Shown piece by piece: positions 7,835-15,524 of a stretch of 64,000 bases of DNA. This stretch comes from Azonexus sp. Its GTDB lineage: Bacteria; Pseudomonadota; Gammaproteobacteria; Burkholderiales; Rhodocyclaceae. A program made the translations under genes and the position numbers. Numbering within the stretch: position 1 is the first letter of the stretch; each line of letters starts with the position of its first letter. The notes beneath the pieces were generated by a model. That model did not search any database and had not been told where the DNA came from. It worked only from the letters and a program-made list of their open reading frames with translations. Where the stretch lies: assembly GCF_023150235.1 (NCBI RefSeq), contig NZ_JAKLLH010000012.1:62001-126000 (forward strand), read 5' to 3'.

Positions 7835-7852
7835 AAATCGTGGTCTGTCCCT
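7835..7852 (+). repeat. 18-base RAYT-associated repeat, copy 3 (after the transposase)
   Basis: AAATCGTGGTCTGTCCCT, identical to copy 1 and inverted relative to copy 2. It lies 36 bases after the transposase stop codon. Confidence 0.85.
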
Positions 7853-7930
7853 ATTTATTTTGCTATTTATTTCCGCCTTCGGCACAGCCATGGCTTTGCG
7901 AGTGCTAGCACCATTTGCTATCATTGAGCC

Positions 7931-8185
7931 ATGAACGCCAAACACCGCAAGACGCTTGTGGCTATTTCCTCCCGCCCGACATCAGCATCCATTGTGTTCG
8001 CTGACATCGAGGCGCTTATCAAAGCACTGGGCGGTTCGATCTCAGAGCGTGAAGGTTCGCGCGTGAAGATAGAACTCAAAGGCGAACAGTGGCGCTGCCA
8101 TCGGCCACATCCGGGAAAGGAAGCCAAGCGTTATCAGGTAGAGGAGGCGCGGGAATTGTTGGAACGTGTAGGAGTGCTGCCATGA
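7931..8185 (+). CDS. hicA: HicA-type mRNA interferase toxin, 84 aa
   Basis: Toxin of a type II HicAB module: a small double-stranded-RNA-binding-like protein that cleaves mRNA when freed. The family signature is visible: I-x-x-L-G-G at residues 28-36 and the catalytic His in WRCHRPHPGK (about residues 54-63), followed by a short helical tail (YQVEEARELLERVGV). It is somewhat longer than usual because of an N-terminal extension of about 20 residues; translation could start later. ATGA overlap with hicB at 8182 couples their translation. It sits between two copies of the RAYT-associated repeat. Confidence 0.82.
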   Translation: MNAKHRKTLVAISSRPTSASIVFADIEALIKALGGSISEREGSRVKIELKGEQWRCHRPHPGKEAKRYQVEEARELLERVGVLP

Positions 8186-8520
8186 ACACCATGACGTATA
8201 AAGGCTATACCGCTCGCGTTGAGTATGACGAAAGAGACAATGTTTTTGTTGGGCGTATTCTCGGCATTCGCAGCATCATCAGTTTTCATGGCGAGACGGT
8301 TGCCGAATTGAAGGCCGCTTTTGAGCATGCGGTCAAAGACTATCTCGCCGACTGTAAGCAAGAAGGTATACATCCCGAGAAGCCTGCTTCTGGCAAGCTG
8401 TTGTTGCGCGTACCGCCAGAAATTCACGGTCGTGCTCTCGTTGCCGCGCAGGCTGCGGGCAAGAGCCTCAACCAATGGGCTACCGAGGTTTTACAGCACG
8501 CAGTTCAACCAGGTGGCTAA
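8182..8520 (+). CDS. hicB: HicB-type antitoxin, 112 aa
   Basis: Antitoxin partner of HicA. The N-terminal half has the partially degraded RNase H-like HicB fold signature (YKGYTARVEYDERDNVFVG, then GRILGIRSIISFHGETVAEL), and the C-terminal part is a ribbon-helix-helix-like DNA-binding tail (SGKLLLRVPPEIH, then LNQWATEVL) that should repress the operon. The start overlaps the hicA stop (ATGA), and an AGGAG site lies inside the hicA end. Well conserved and complete. Confidence 0.85.
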   Translation: MNTMTYKGYTARVEYDERDNVFVGRILGIRSIISFHGETVAELKAAFEHAVKDYLADCKQEGIHPEKPASGKLLLRVPPEIHGRALVAAQAAGKSLNQWATEVLQHAVQPGG

Positions 8521-8600
8521 TTCTACTTTGTCAGATTCCCCCCACCCCATCCGAAGCCGTCATGCGAGCATGCAAGCAATATGCAAGCAAAGAAGCAATA

Positions 8601-8618
8601 GGGGACAGACCACGATTT
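8601..8618 (-). repeat. 18-base RAYT-associated repeat, copy 4
   Basis: GGGGACAGACCACGATTT, identical to copy 2. It forms an inverted pair with the degenerate copy at 8680-8697 (three mismatches), about 60 bases away, resembling a REP doublet. Confidence 0.8.
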
Positions 8619-8679
8619 ATTTTGAATACCCCCTGATCTTGCGGTCGACTGTAAGGATGCGGAATTTTCCGGGCGTAGA

Positions 8680-8697
8680 AAATCGTGCGCTGCCCCC
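8680..8697 (+). repeat. Degenerate RAYT-associated repeat, copy 5
   Basis: AAATCGTGCGCTGCCCCC, three mismatches to the other copies, inverted relative to the copy at 8601. Confidence 0.5.
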
Positions 8698-8759
8698 ATT
8701 ATGCTGATTTCCCCCGCTCAGCCCCAATGCGGCCGGTCGGGTAACACAGCGTAATTCCA

Positions 8760-8795
8760 TAAAAAATCCCCGCCCGGCTTGCCACTGGCGGGGAT
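8760..8795 (-). terminator. Rho-independent terminator of the TetR gene
   Basis: Stem ATCCCCGCC (8766-8774) with GGCGGGGAT (8787-8795); read on the minus strand it is followed by a T-run (8760-8766). Confidence 0.85.
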
Positions 8796-8846
8796 CGCTT
8801 CAGCCGCACCTGGACACTGCCGGCAAGATCTCAAACAGCGGCGGCC

Positions 8847-9542
8847 CTAGATCTGGCCGCCCTCATTGAGCTGCGGCAACGGCGCGCGCAGGCCGCCGAG
8901 GAGGAAGGACATCAGGCGCGGCAGCAGGTGGTCGAGGCGGTCCATCGTTGCCTCGTCCTCGATCTGCCAGTCGGTGACCAGGCGCAGCGCGTCGGTGCCG
9001 GCAATGGCGTAGGAGGTGGCGCCGAGCATGAAGTGGAAGCGCCAGACGATTTCTGCCTTGGGCACGTCGGGCAGCGCCTTGAACAAGGCTTCCTTGTAGC
9101 GTTCGACGACAGTGCGGTATTCCTGCGCGAGGAAGGTGCGGATGAATTCCGACGGTTCGATCAGCGTGCGCCCGAGCAGGCGGAGGAAGGTCATGCCGCC
9201 GCGTGCCTCGTCGTCGGCCATGCGCAGCAGGGTGCCGAAAAAGCCATCGACGATCTGCGACGGCTTGAGCGGCCGCCCGGCGGCCTCGTGTTCGAGTTCG
9301 TCGAGAACCCGCATCCGTTCGTCGTTGAGCCAGTCGAGGCGGCGCCGGAAGACTTCCTGCACCAGCGACTCCTTGGAGCCGAAGTGATAGTTCACCGCCG
9401 CCAGGTTGACCCCGGCCTCGCCGGTGATTTGGCGCATCGAGGTGCCTTCATAGCCGTGGGCCATGAACAGGCGCTCGGCGGCGTCGAGAATGCGTTCGCG
9501 GGTATCCGCATTACGGCTTTCGCCGGCCCGAGGTTCAGCCAC
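8847..9542 (-). CDS. TetR-family regulator, PsrA/FadP-like, 231 aa
   Basis: TetR repressor. The N-terminal helix-turn-helix domain (residues 14-60: RILDAAERLFMAHGYEGTS, then AGVNLAAVNYHFGSKESL) is close to PsrA-type regulators that sense long-chain acyl-CoA; the C-terminal ligand domain has no motif I can assign. The gene stands alone with its own terminator. The 24-bp element 15 bases before its ATG (9557-9580) recurs before fadE (3261-3284), which supports autoregulation and control of the fadE-thiolase operon. The PsrA/FadP assignment is inference from the HTH and this shared site. Confidence 0.85.
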   Translation of the reverse strand: MAEPRAGESRNADTRERILDAAERLFMAHGYEGTSMRQITGEAGVNLAAVNYHFGSKESLVQEVFRRRLDWLNDERMRVLDELEHEAAGRPLKPSQIVDGFFGTLLRMADDEARGGMTFLRLLGRTLIEPSEFIRTFLAQEYRTVVERYKEALFKALPDVPKAEIVWRFHFMLGATSYAIAGTDALRLVTDWQIEDEATMDRLDHLLPRLMSFLLGGLRAPLPQLNEGGQI

Positions 9543-9556
9543 TTCCAGACTCCATG

Positions 9557-9580
9557 TTCATACGTTTGTTTAAAACATAA
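9557..9580 (-). promoter_or_regulatory. Putative autoregulatory operator of the TetR gene
   Basis: 24-bp element with 21 of 24 bases identical to 3261-3284 before fadE. It is AT-rich and located where a repressor would block transcription. Confidence 0.65.
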
Positions 9581-9730
9581 AGGGTAAAAGCAATATCTGC
9601 AAGCCCCCCCTTCAAAAAAACAGGCGCAAGGATCAATGATTCACTGCTCGACCGCAAGCCCCATCTTAAAAAAAAGTCCATCTTGGCCTAGACTTGCGGT
9701 ATCAATGCGAGATCCATTACGGAGCACATC

Positions 9731-9976
9731 ATGAATATCCAGTCCCTGAACGCCGGCGGCTACAACTTCGGCTCCTCCGCGTCCGCTCCCTCCGGCACTG
9801 CCGCCCCGGTTGCCAGCCCCTCGCCGGCCGAGGAGGCCCGCACCGCCGAGCGTGTTCAGGCCCGCCAGGCGGAGCAAAAGCTTGAGCGCAAGGAGACCGA
9901 GAACGCACCGAAGCCCAAGCCCGTAACCAACGCCCTGGGCCAGCAGACCGGTACCCTGATCAACGTCACGGCCTGA
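9731..9976 (+). CDS. Small protein with C-terminal GQxTGxLINVTA motif, 81 aa
   Basis: Unknown function. No signal peptide or membrane segment. The N-terminal half is rich in Ser, Ala, Gly and Pro, followed by a charged helical stretch (EEARTAERVQARQAEQKLER, residues 36-55), then a Pro/Lys linker and the C-terminal ALGQQTGTLINVTA. The same C-terminus ends the next gene (10054-10476), with the DNA identical over 20 bases there, so the two are paralogues or share a mobile tail. The ATG is preceded by a GGAG at 9720. The upstream region is AT-rich and promoter-like. Confidence 0.7.
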   Translation: MNIQSLNAGGYNFGSSASAPSGTAAPVASPSPAEEARTAERVQARQAEQKLERKETENAPKPKPVTNALGQQTGTLINVTA

Positions 9977-10053
9977 GCGACCGCCCCATCCCGCCCCCGG
10001 GCGGGCTCCCGATCAACCGAAATTCGCAACCCTACCCCCTCTTCTCCCGGATC

Positions 10054-10476
10054 ATGGACTCCTCTGTTTCTTCCGCGAGTACCGGCAACTACTCTGGCGC
10101 TGCCGTCCAGTTCCAACGTCGGCAGGCCGAACAGGCGGCACGCCAGGCCGAATTGCGCGCCGATACGCTGCAGCGTGAGGCGGCGAATGCGCGTAAGGAG
10201 GCCAACGCCTCGGAACAGCGCGCCGATAGCCTGCAGCAGCAAGCCGGCGCGGCCGGCGAGGAAGCGCGCTCGGTACGCCAGGGCTTGGCAGTGGGTGAAG
10301 GCTTCCAGCAACTCGGCAGCCGTCTCGAGCAGACGACCGACCGACTGGCCTCGGCACTTGCCGGCGCCACGGCTACTGCGGCCTCCGTTTCCACCCCCGT
10401 ATCCCCTTCCCCACCGGCACCTACGGTTAACAGCAGTGGACAGCTGACGGGCCAGTTGATCAACGTCACGGCCTGA
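10054..10476 (+). CDS. Coiled-coil protein with C-terminal TGQLINVTA motif, 140 aa
   Basis: Unknown function, related to the preceding small gene through the C-terminal SGQLTGQLINVTA. A Ser-rich start is followed by a long Ala/Glu/Gln/Arg-rich stretch (residues 18-95) expected to form a coiled coil, then a Thr/Ser/Pro-rich linker (110-128) and the shared end. No signal peptide. The two genes are 77 bases apart on the same strand. An exactly conserved C-terminus on two otherwise different proteins suggests a recognition or anchoring tag; this is inference. Confidence 0.68.
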   Translation: MDSSVSSASTGNYSGAAVQFQRRQAEQAARQAELRADTLQREAANARKEANASEQRADSLQQQAGAAGEEARSVRQGLAVGEGFQQLGSRLEQTTDRLASALAGATATAASVSTPVSPSPPAPTVNSSGQLTGQLINVTA

Positions 10477-10708
10477 TTTGCCCGCCGCAGGGCTTCTCCT
10501 TTGCCGGAACAAGTCTCTTCCCCCGGCTTTTCCCATTCGATAGCCGTGTTCGTTGCCCCTTTCGTGCCAGCCCGGCTTGAGGGAATTCCGTGTTTTCCCC
10601 GCTTGCAGCAGCCAAAGAGGGTCGGCGTTACGCCCCGAACCCGGCTGCTTGGCGTCGACACACTTCTGGTATCTTTCCCTTCTTTCCATTGATGGCCAAG
10701 GCAGGCAG

Positions 10709-11092
10709 ATGCTGATAAATCACTGGTGCGCATCGGTCGATGCGACGATCCAAATGCGGACCGGCTGCAATCCGCTCGAACAACACGGGCCGCAGGCGGT
10801 GCGGGTGCATGCCGACGCCTGGGCGCCACTGGCGGCGGTGGCCAATCCGCACCGGATCGAGGACGTGGTCGATTACGAAGTGATCTATCTGGCGATCCGC
10901 CAGCTCGAAGCCGACCCGCACCACATCTGCCTCGAAACCAGCATCCTCAAGGTGATGGACGCGATTTTCTCGATGCCCATCGTCACCCAGGCGGCGGTTT
11001 CGATGCACAAGCCGCATGTCTACAACGGTGGCGGCACGCCGGCGATTTCGCTCAACCTGACCCGCGCCGCCTGGCAGGAACTGCCGCGATGA
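10709..11092 (+). CDS. Dihydroneopterin aldolase/epimerase-like protein (FolB family), 127 aa
   Basis: FolB/FolX-fold protein, expected to act on dihydroneopterin or its phosphates in folate or pterin synthesis. The pattern VRVHADAW (near residue 33), VDYEVIYLAI (family block SYADI/VDY), and the conserved Lys in AVSMHKPH (the FolB catalytic-lysine region) support it. ATG at 10709 is the first good start; a long open frame continues upstream without a start or ribosome site. It overlaps the dihydrofolate reductase gene by ATGA, so the two are translated together. It differs enough from standard FolB that another pterin substrate is possible. Confidence 0.72.
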   Translation: MLINHWCASVDATIQMRTGCNPLEQHGPQAVRVHADAWAPLAAVANPHRIEDVVDYEVIYLAIRQLEADPHHICLETSILKVMDAIFSMPIVTQAAVSMHKPHVYNGGGTPAISLNLTRAAWQELPR

Positions 11093-11598
11093 TCGCGGCG
11101 ATCAGCGCGGTCGCCGCCAACGGCATGATCGGCCGCGACCACTGGCTGCCCTGGGACATCCCGGAAGAACTCGCCTACTTCGAGGCCACCGTCGCCGGCG
11201 CGGCGCTGGTGATCGGCCGCCTGACTTATGAGTCGATGGACGTGGTCCCGGCCGACAGTTTCATCGTCACCCGCCAGCCGGATTTGCCGCTACGCCCCGG
11301 CTGCCACGCCTGCACCACTGTCGAGGAAGCTTTACGCCGTGCGCTCGCCACCGGCAAGCCGGTGTTCGTACTCGGCGGCGCGTCGATCTACGCCGCCGCC
11401 TGGCCCTACTGCCAGCGCTTCTACCTGACCCGGATCGCCGCCGCCTACCCCGGCGATACCCTGTTCCCGGCCGAAATCCCGCTCGCCGACTGGCGCATCG
11501 TCAGCGACCACAGCGCCACTTACGTAGAACGCCACAGCGGCCAGCCAGTGAGCTGCCGCTTCCTGCAGTACGAACAGGACGCGCCCAAACCCTTATAA
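11089..11598 (+). CDS. folA: Dihydrofolate reductase, 169 aa
   Basis: NADPH-dependent reduction of dihydrofolate. Recognised by ISAVAANGMIGRDHWLPWDIPEEL (split: AVAANGMIGRD, then LPWDIPEELAYF), GRLTYESMD in the place of the usual GRKTWES, and FVLGGASIYAAAWPYC. Length is normal (159-170). The start is the ATG overlapping the stop of the FolB-like gene. Pairing with a FolB-like protein suggests a small pterin/folate operon; thyA is not nearby. Confidence 0.88.
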   Translation: MIAAISAVAANGMIGRDHWLPWDIPEELAYFEATVAGAALVIGRLTYESMDVVPADSFIVTRQPDLPLRPGCHACTTVEEALRRALATGKPVFVLGGASIYAAAWPYCQRFYLTRIAAAYPGDTLFPAEIPLADWRIVSDHSATYVERHSGQPVSCRFLQYEQDAPKPL

Positions 11599-11784
11599 GC
11601 GCCGGCCAGCGCTGTCGGGCGGGTTTGGCTCGGGTTCAGCGCAGGCAGCACCCGGCGGCTTGGGATGAAGGAAAGCCGCAGCGGCAAAAAAGCGGCGAAC
11701 CGGAATTCAAGCGGGGATTCCGGCCGGAAATCGGCGTGATCAGTGGGCGATTCAAGTCACAAAAAACCGGTTTTTGCGCTTTTT

Positions 11785-11798
11785 CACGGTCGACCGTG
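11785..11798. repeat. GTCGAC palindromic element, copy A
   Basis: CACGGTCGACCGTG between folA and fbpB, with TTTT on the left and a degenerate right arm followed by ACGGCGAAAAC. Family described at 37375-37418. Confidence 0.8.
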
Positions 11799-11878
11799 GC
11801 AAACGGCGAAAACCGCCCTGCGCCCCATCGTGGCTGACATCGTGGCTGGCGATCAGCAGCCAGCCGCCGACGGCAAAC

Positions 11879-13513
11879 TCAGCGCCGGCTGCGGGCGATC
11901 TGCCGCGACAAAGCGATCAGCGGCAGGATGCCGACTGCGACGATGGCCAGCGCTGCGGTCGAGGCTTCGGCCAGACGCTCATCGGAAGCCAGCGTGTAGG
12001 CCTGGGTGGCCAGCGTGTCGAAGTTGAAGGGGCGCATCACCAGCGTCGCCGGCAGCTCCTTCATCACATCGACAAAGACCAGCAGGCCGGCGGTGAGCAG
12101 GCTGCCGCGCAGCAGCGGCGCATGCACCCGGCGCAGGGTTTCGCCCTGGCCCAGCCCCAGGCTGCGGGCGGCATCGTCCATGTTCGGCGTGATCTTGGCC
12201 AGGCTCGATTCGACGGTATGCAGCGCGACGGCGAGGAAGCGCACCAGGTAGGCGTAGATCAGCGCGGCGATGCCGCCGGTCAGCAACAAGCCGGGATTGA
12301 CCCCGAACCAGGCCTGCGCGGCGCTGGCCAGCCAGGTGTCGAGGCGGGTCACCGGGATCAGCACGCCGACCGCGATCACCGCGCCGGGCACGGCGTAGCC
12401 GAGGCCGACCAGGCGGTTGAGAATGCTCGCCAGCGGGTTTTTCGACAGCCGCGCGCCGTAGGCCAGCAACAGCGCCAGAAAAACCCCGATCAGCGCGGTC
12501 AGCCCGGCGAGGATGAAGCTGTTGCGGGCGAGCAGCACGAAGCGCTCGCCGAACTGGGCATCGCCTTCGAGCAGCGCCATCTTGAGCAGCAGCCCAGCCG
12601 GCAGCAAGAAGCCGAAGAGCAGCGGCAGCAAGCAGGCGGCGACCGCCAGCCCGGCGGCGATGCCGCGCAGACGGTTGCCGGTCAGCGGTCGGTTGCGGCC
12701 GGTGGTGTTGTGGTAGCGGGCGCGCCCGCGCGACACCCGCTCGAGCAGCAGCAGCCCGAGCACGAAGGCGAGCAGTATCGCCGCCAGCTGCGCCGCCGCG
12801 ACCCGGTCGCCGAGCGAGAACCAGGCGCGGTAGATGCCGGTGGTGAAGGTCTGCACCGCGAAATAGGCGACCGTGCCGTAATCGGCCAGGGTTTCCATCA
12901 AGGCCAGCGCGACGCCGGCGACCAGCGCCGGCCGGGCCAGCGGCAGCGACACCGTGAAGAACGCGCGCCACGGCCCCAGCCCCAGCGTCCGCGCGGCTTC
13001 GAGCATGCCGCTGGCGCGTTCGAGAAAGGCGGCGCGGGCGAGCAGGTAAACATACGGGTAGAGAACGCAGACGAACATCAGCATCGCGCCGGGCAAGGTG
13101 CGCACGTCGGGAAACCAGTAGTCGCCGTAGTTCCAGCCGAAAGCCTCGCGCAGCGCGCTCTGCACCGGCCCGACGAACTGCAGGAAATCGGTATAGACAT
13201 AGGCCAGCACATAGGCCGGCATTGCCAGCGGCAGCACCAGCGCCCATTCGAAGACGCGGCGACCGGGGAAATCGTGCATCGCCGTCAGCCAGGCGGTGGC
13301 GACGCCGATGGTGCCGACGCCGAGGCCGACGCCGAGGCAGAGCCACAGCGAATTGGCGACGTAATCCCCGAGCACGGTGGCGACGAGGTGGCTCCAGGTC
13401 TCGCTGGTGCCGCCGACCAGCAAGTTGAGGCCGACGCTGGTCACCGGCAAGCCGGCGAAGGCGGCGACGACGAGGGCGAAGATGAGCAGGAAAGAATGAG
13501 GTTGGCGCTGCAT
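11879..13513 (-). CDS. fbpB: Iron(III) ABC transporter permease, FbpB-type, 544 aa
   Basis: Fused two-module inner-membrane permease of the ferric-iron/thiamine/sulfate class. About 12 hydrophobic segments; each half carries an EAA loop for contact with the ATPase (EAARTLGLGPWRAFFTVSLP in the first half, DAARSLGLGQGETLRRVHAP in the second). ATG at 13513 is chosen; an upstream ATG at 13564 would overlap the divergent fbpC start. Divergent from fbpC with a 44-base gap, so the two share a control region. No substrate-binding protein (FbpA) is present in the window; the ion is therefore assigned by family only. Confidence 0.87.
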   Translation of the reverse strand: MQRQPHSFLLIFALVVAAFAGLPVTSVGLNLLVGGTSETWSHLVATVLGDYVANSLWLCLGVGLGVGTIGVATAWLTAMHDFPGRRVFEWALVLPLAMPAYVLAYVYTDFLQFVGPVQSALREAFGWNYGDYWFPDVRTLPGAMLMFVCVLYPYVYLLARAAFLERASGMLEAARTLGLGPWRAFFTVSLPLARPALVAGVALALMETLADYGTVAYFAVQTFTTGIYRAWFSLGDRVAAAQLAAILLAFVLGLLLLERVSRGRARYHNTTGRNRPLTGNRLRGIAAGLAVAACLLPLLFGFLLPAGLLLKMALLEGDAQFGERFVLLARNSFILAGLTALIGVFLALLLAYGARLSKNPLASILNRLVGLGYAVPGAVIAVGVLIPVTRLDTWLASAAQAWFGVNPGLLLTGGIAALIYAYLVRFLAVALHTVESSLAKITPNMDDAARSLGLGQGETLRRVHAPLLRGSLLTAGLLVFVDVMKELPATLVMRPFNFDTLATQAYTLASDERLAEASTAALAIVAVGILPLIALSRQIARSRR

Positions 13514-13557
13514 TGTGGGCGCGGCATGGGGGTAAATGCGAATTATAATCGCCGACC

Positions 13558-14655
13558 ATGGCACAACTAGAACTGAATGACATCGTTCAGCGATACGGCA
13601 AGCAAACCGTCGTCGATGGCGTCACTTTCCACCTCGAAGCCGGCCGCATCGCCTGCCTGCTCGGCCCCTCGGGCTGCGGCAAGACCACGCTGCTGCGCTG
13701 CATTGCCGGTTTCGAGGAAATCGCCGACGGCGAAATCCGGGTGCACGGCGCCTCGGTCAGCCGTGCCGGCTTCCGCGTCGCGCCGGAAAAGCGCCGGATC
13801 GGCATGGTCTTCCAGGACTACGCGCTGTTCCCGCATCTCACCGTCGAGCAGAACGTCGCTTTTGGCCTCGGCCGCAAAGCGGAATCCGGCGCGCAGGAAC
13901 GGATTGCCGAACTGCTGGCGACGGTCGGCCTCGAAGGGCGCGGCCGCCACTACCCGCACGAACTCTCCGGCGGCCAGCAGCAGCGCGTCGCCCTGGCCCG
14001 CGCGCTGGCGCCGCGACCGGAACTGATCCTGCTCGACGAACCTTTTTCCAACCTCGACGTCGGCCTGCGCGAGCGGCTTTCCGTCGAGGTCCGCGAAATC
14101 CTCAAGCGCGAGGGCTCGACCGCGATCCTGGTCACCCACGACCAGAACGAGGCCTTTGCGATGGCCGATGAAATCGGCGTCATGCACGCCGGCCGCATCC
14201 AGCAATGGGATACGCCGTACAACCTCTACCACCGGCCGAGCAACCGCTTCGTCGCCGACTTCATCGGCCAGGGCGTGCTGATCGAAGGCATCGTCCGCGA
14301 CGGCCGCGAGGTCGAGACCGAACTCGGCCGCCTGCACTCCGACGTGCTGATCGAGTGCAGCGAAACCTGCGTCAACTGCCACGACGGTTGTGCCGTCGAT
14401 GTGCTACTCCGGCCCGACGACGTGGTGCACGACGACGCCAGCCCCCTGCGCGCCGAAGTGCTGCACAAGGCCTTTCGCGGCGCCGACATCCTGTACACGC
14501 TGCGCCTGGGCAATGGCGCCGAAGTCCTGTCACTGGTCCCGTCGCACCACAACCACGCGCTCGGCGAAAAGATCGGCATCCGCCCGGACGTCGACCACGT
14601 GATCGCCTTCTCGCGCCCGAGCCCGGCGGATTGCTGCCGGACGGCGGCCACCTGA
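13558..14655 (+). CDS. fbpC: Iron(III) ABC transporter ATP-binding protein, FbpC-type, 365 aa
   Basis: ATPase partner of fbpB. Walker A GPSGCGKT (36-43), Q-loop region VFQDYALFPHLT, signature LSGGQ (136-140), Walker B LILLDEP (156-162), switch His in VTHDQNEA. A C-terminal regulatory domain of about 120 residues contains an unusual Cys cluster: Cys267, 271, 274 and 278 (ECSETCVNCHDGC), which might bind metal or a cluster and report iron status (inference). Starts 44 bases from the divergent permease gene. Confidence 0.88.
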   Translation: MAQLELNDIVQRYGKQTVVDGVTFHLEAGRIACLLGPSGCGKTTLLRCIAGFEEIADGEIRVHGASVSRAGFRVAPEKRRIGMVFQDYALFPHLTVEQNVAFGLGRKAESGAQERIAELLATVGLEGRGRHYPHELSGGQQQRVALARALAPRPELILLDEPFSNLDVGLRERLSVEVREILKREGSTAILVTHDQNEAFAMADEIGVMHAGRIQQWDTPYNLYHRPSNRFVADFIGQGVLIEGIVRDGREVETELGRLHSDVLIECSETCVNCHDGCAVDVLLRPDDVVHDDASPLRAEVLHKAFRGADILYTLRLGNGAEVLSLVPSHHNHALGEKIGIRPDVDHVIAFSRPSPADCCRTAAT

Positions 14656-14710
14656 GACCAACGGGATGCGCGCGGCGATGTGTGCAGCAATGCAGCCCGG
14701 TTTTCATCAT

Positions 14711-14732
14711 TTTTCACGGTCGACCGTGAAAA
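14711..14732. repeat. GTCGAC palindromic element, copy B
   Basis: Perfect 22-bp palindrome with core TTCACGGTCGACCGTGAA, 19 bases before the aat start, followed by ACGGCAAAAAGCC. It might affect aat mRNA structure. Confidence 0.85.
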
Positions 14733-14751
14733 ACGGCAAAAAGCCGCACCG

Positions 14752-15522
14752 ATGATCCCGCTGCTCGCCACCGACTCGCCCTTTCCGCCGCTGAGTGCCG
14801 CCAGCGACGAGTACGGCGGCCTGCTCGCCGCCGGCGCCGACCTCTCGCCGCAACGCCTGCTCGACGCCTACCGGCGCGGCATCTTTCCCTGGGGCCGGCT
14901 CGAAGGCTACCCGCTGTGGTACAGCCCGGACCCGCGCATGGTCCTCTTTCCCGCCGAATTCCGCCTCAGCCGCTCCTTGCGCAAGACGCTGCGCAGCGGC
15001 CGGCTGGGCGGCGGCCAGCCCTTTCGCGTCGCCTGCGACGAGAATTTCGCCGGCGTCATCGGCGCCTGCGCCCAGACCCCGCGCCCCGGCCAGGACGGCA
15101 CCTGGATCGACGACGCGATGCGTGCCGCCTACCTGCACCTGCATGAACTCGGCTGGGCGCACTCGGTCGAAGTGTATGCAGAAGGCGATCTCGTCGGCGG
15201 GCTGTACGGATTGGCGATCGGCCGCATGTTCTACGGCGAGTCGATGTTCGCGCATCGCGACAATGCCTCGAAGATCGCCTTCGCTTACCTGATCCGGCTA
15301 TTGCAAAACCAGGGCTTCGGCATGATCGACTGCCAGATGCATACTCCTCACCTCGCGTCGCTCGGCGGCCGCGAGATTCCCCGCGCTGATTTCTGCGCCC
15401 GGCTGCAGACATTGATCGGGCAAGGTCCGGCGCAAAGCGTGTGGACGCTGGCCGATTGTTTTGCCGACGCGCCCGCCGCACCTTGCACCGGCGGCAGCCA
15501 GCGCCCCTTGGCCGGAGGCTGA
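14752..15522 (+). CDS. aat: Leucyl/phenylalanyl-tRNA-protein transferase, 256 aa
   Basis: N-end-rule enzyme adding Leu or Phe to proteins with N-terminal Arg or Lys, targeting them to ClpS/ClpAP. Family motifs: [64 protein letters not shown] (split), [18 protein letters not shown]. Length slightly above E. coli Aat (234). ATG at 14752 matches the family start; the preceding frame is the palindromic element. Bpt follows after 2 bases, forming the usual two-gene N-end-rule operon. Confidence 0.95.
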   Translation: MIPLLATDSPFPPLSAASDEYGGLLAAGADLSPQRLLDAYRRGIFPWGRLEGYPLWYSPDPRMVLFPAEFRLSRSLRKTLRSGRLGGGQPFRVACDENFAGVIGACAQTPRPGQDGTWIDDAMRAAYLHLHELGWAHSVEVYAEGDLVGGLYGLAIGRMFYGESMFAHRDNASKIAFAYLIRLLQNQGFGMIDCQMHTPHLASLGGREIPRADFCARLQTLIGQGPAQSVWTLADCFADAPAAPCTGGSQRPLAGG

Positions 15523-15524
15523 AC

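Larger units (their letters stand above)
8521..8846. other. 326-bp region without a gene
   Basis: Contains an inverted pair of RAYT-associated 18-mers (8601-8618 and degenerate 8680-8697), a degenerate GGTCGAC palindrome at about 8641, a short ATGCAAGCA duplication at 8570-8590, and the terminator of the TetR gene (8760-8795). Confidence 0.6.

Noticed and set aside
11774-13570. 598-codon plus-strand frame antisense to fbpB
   Set aside because: Gln/Arg/His-rich shadow; the minus strand encodes a clear permease.
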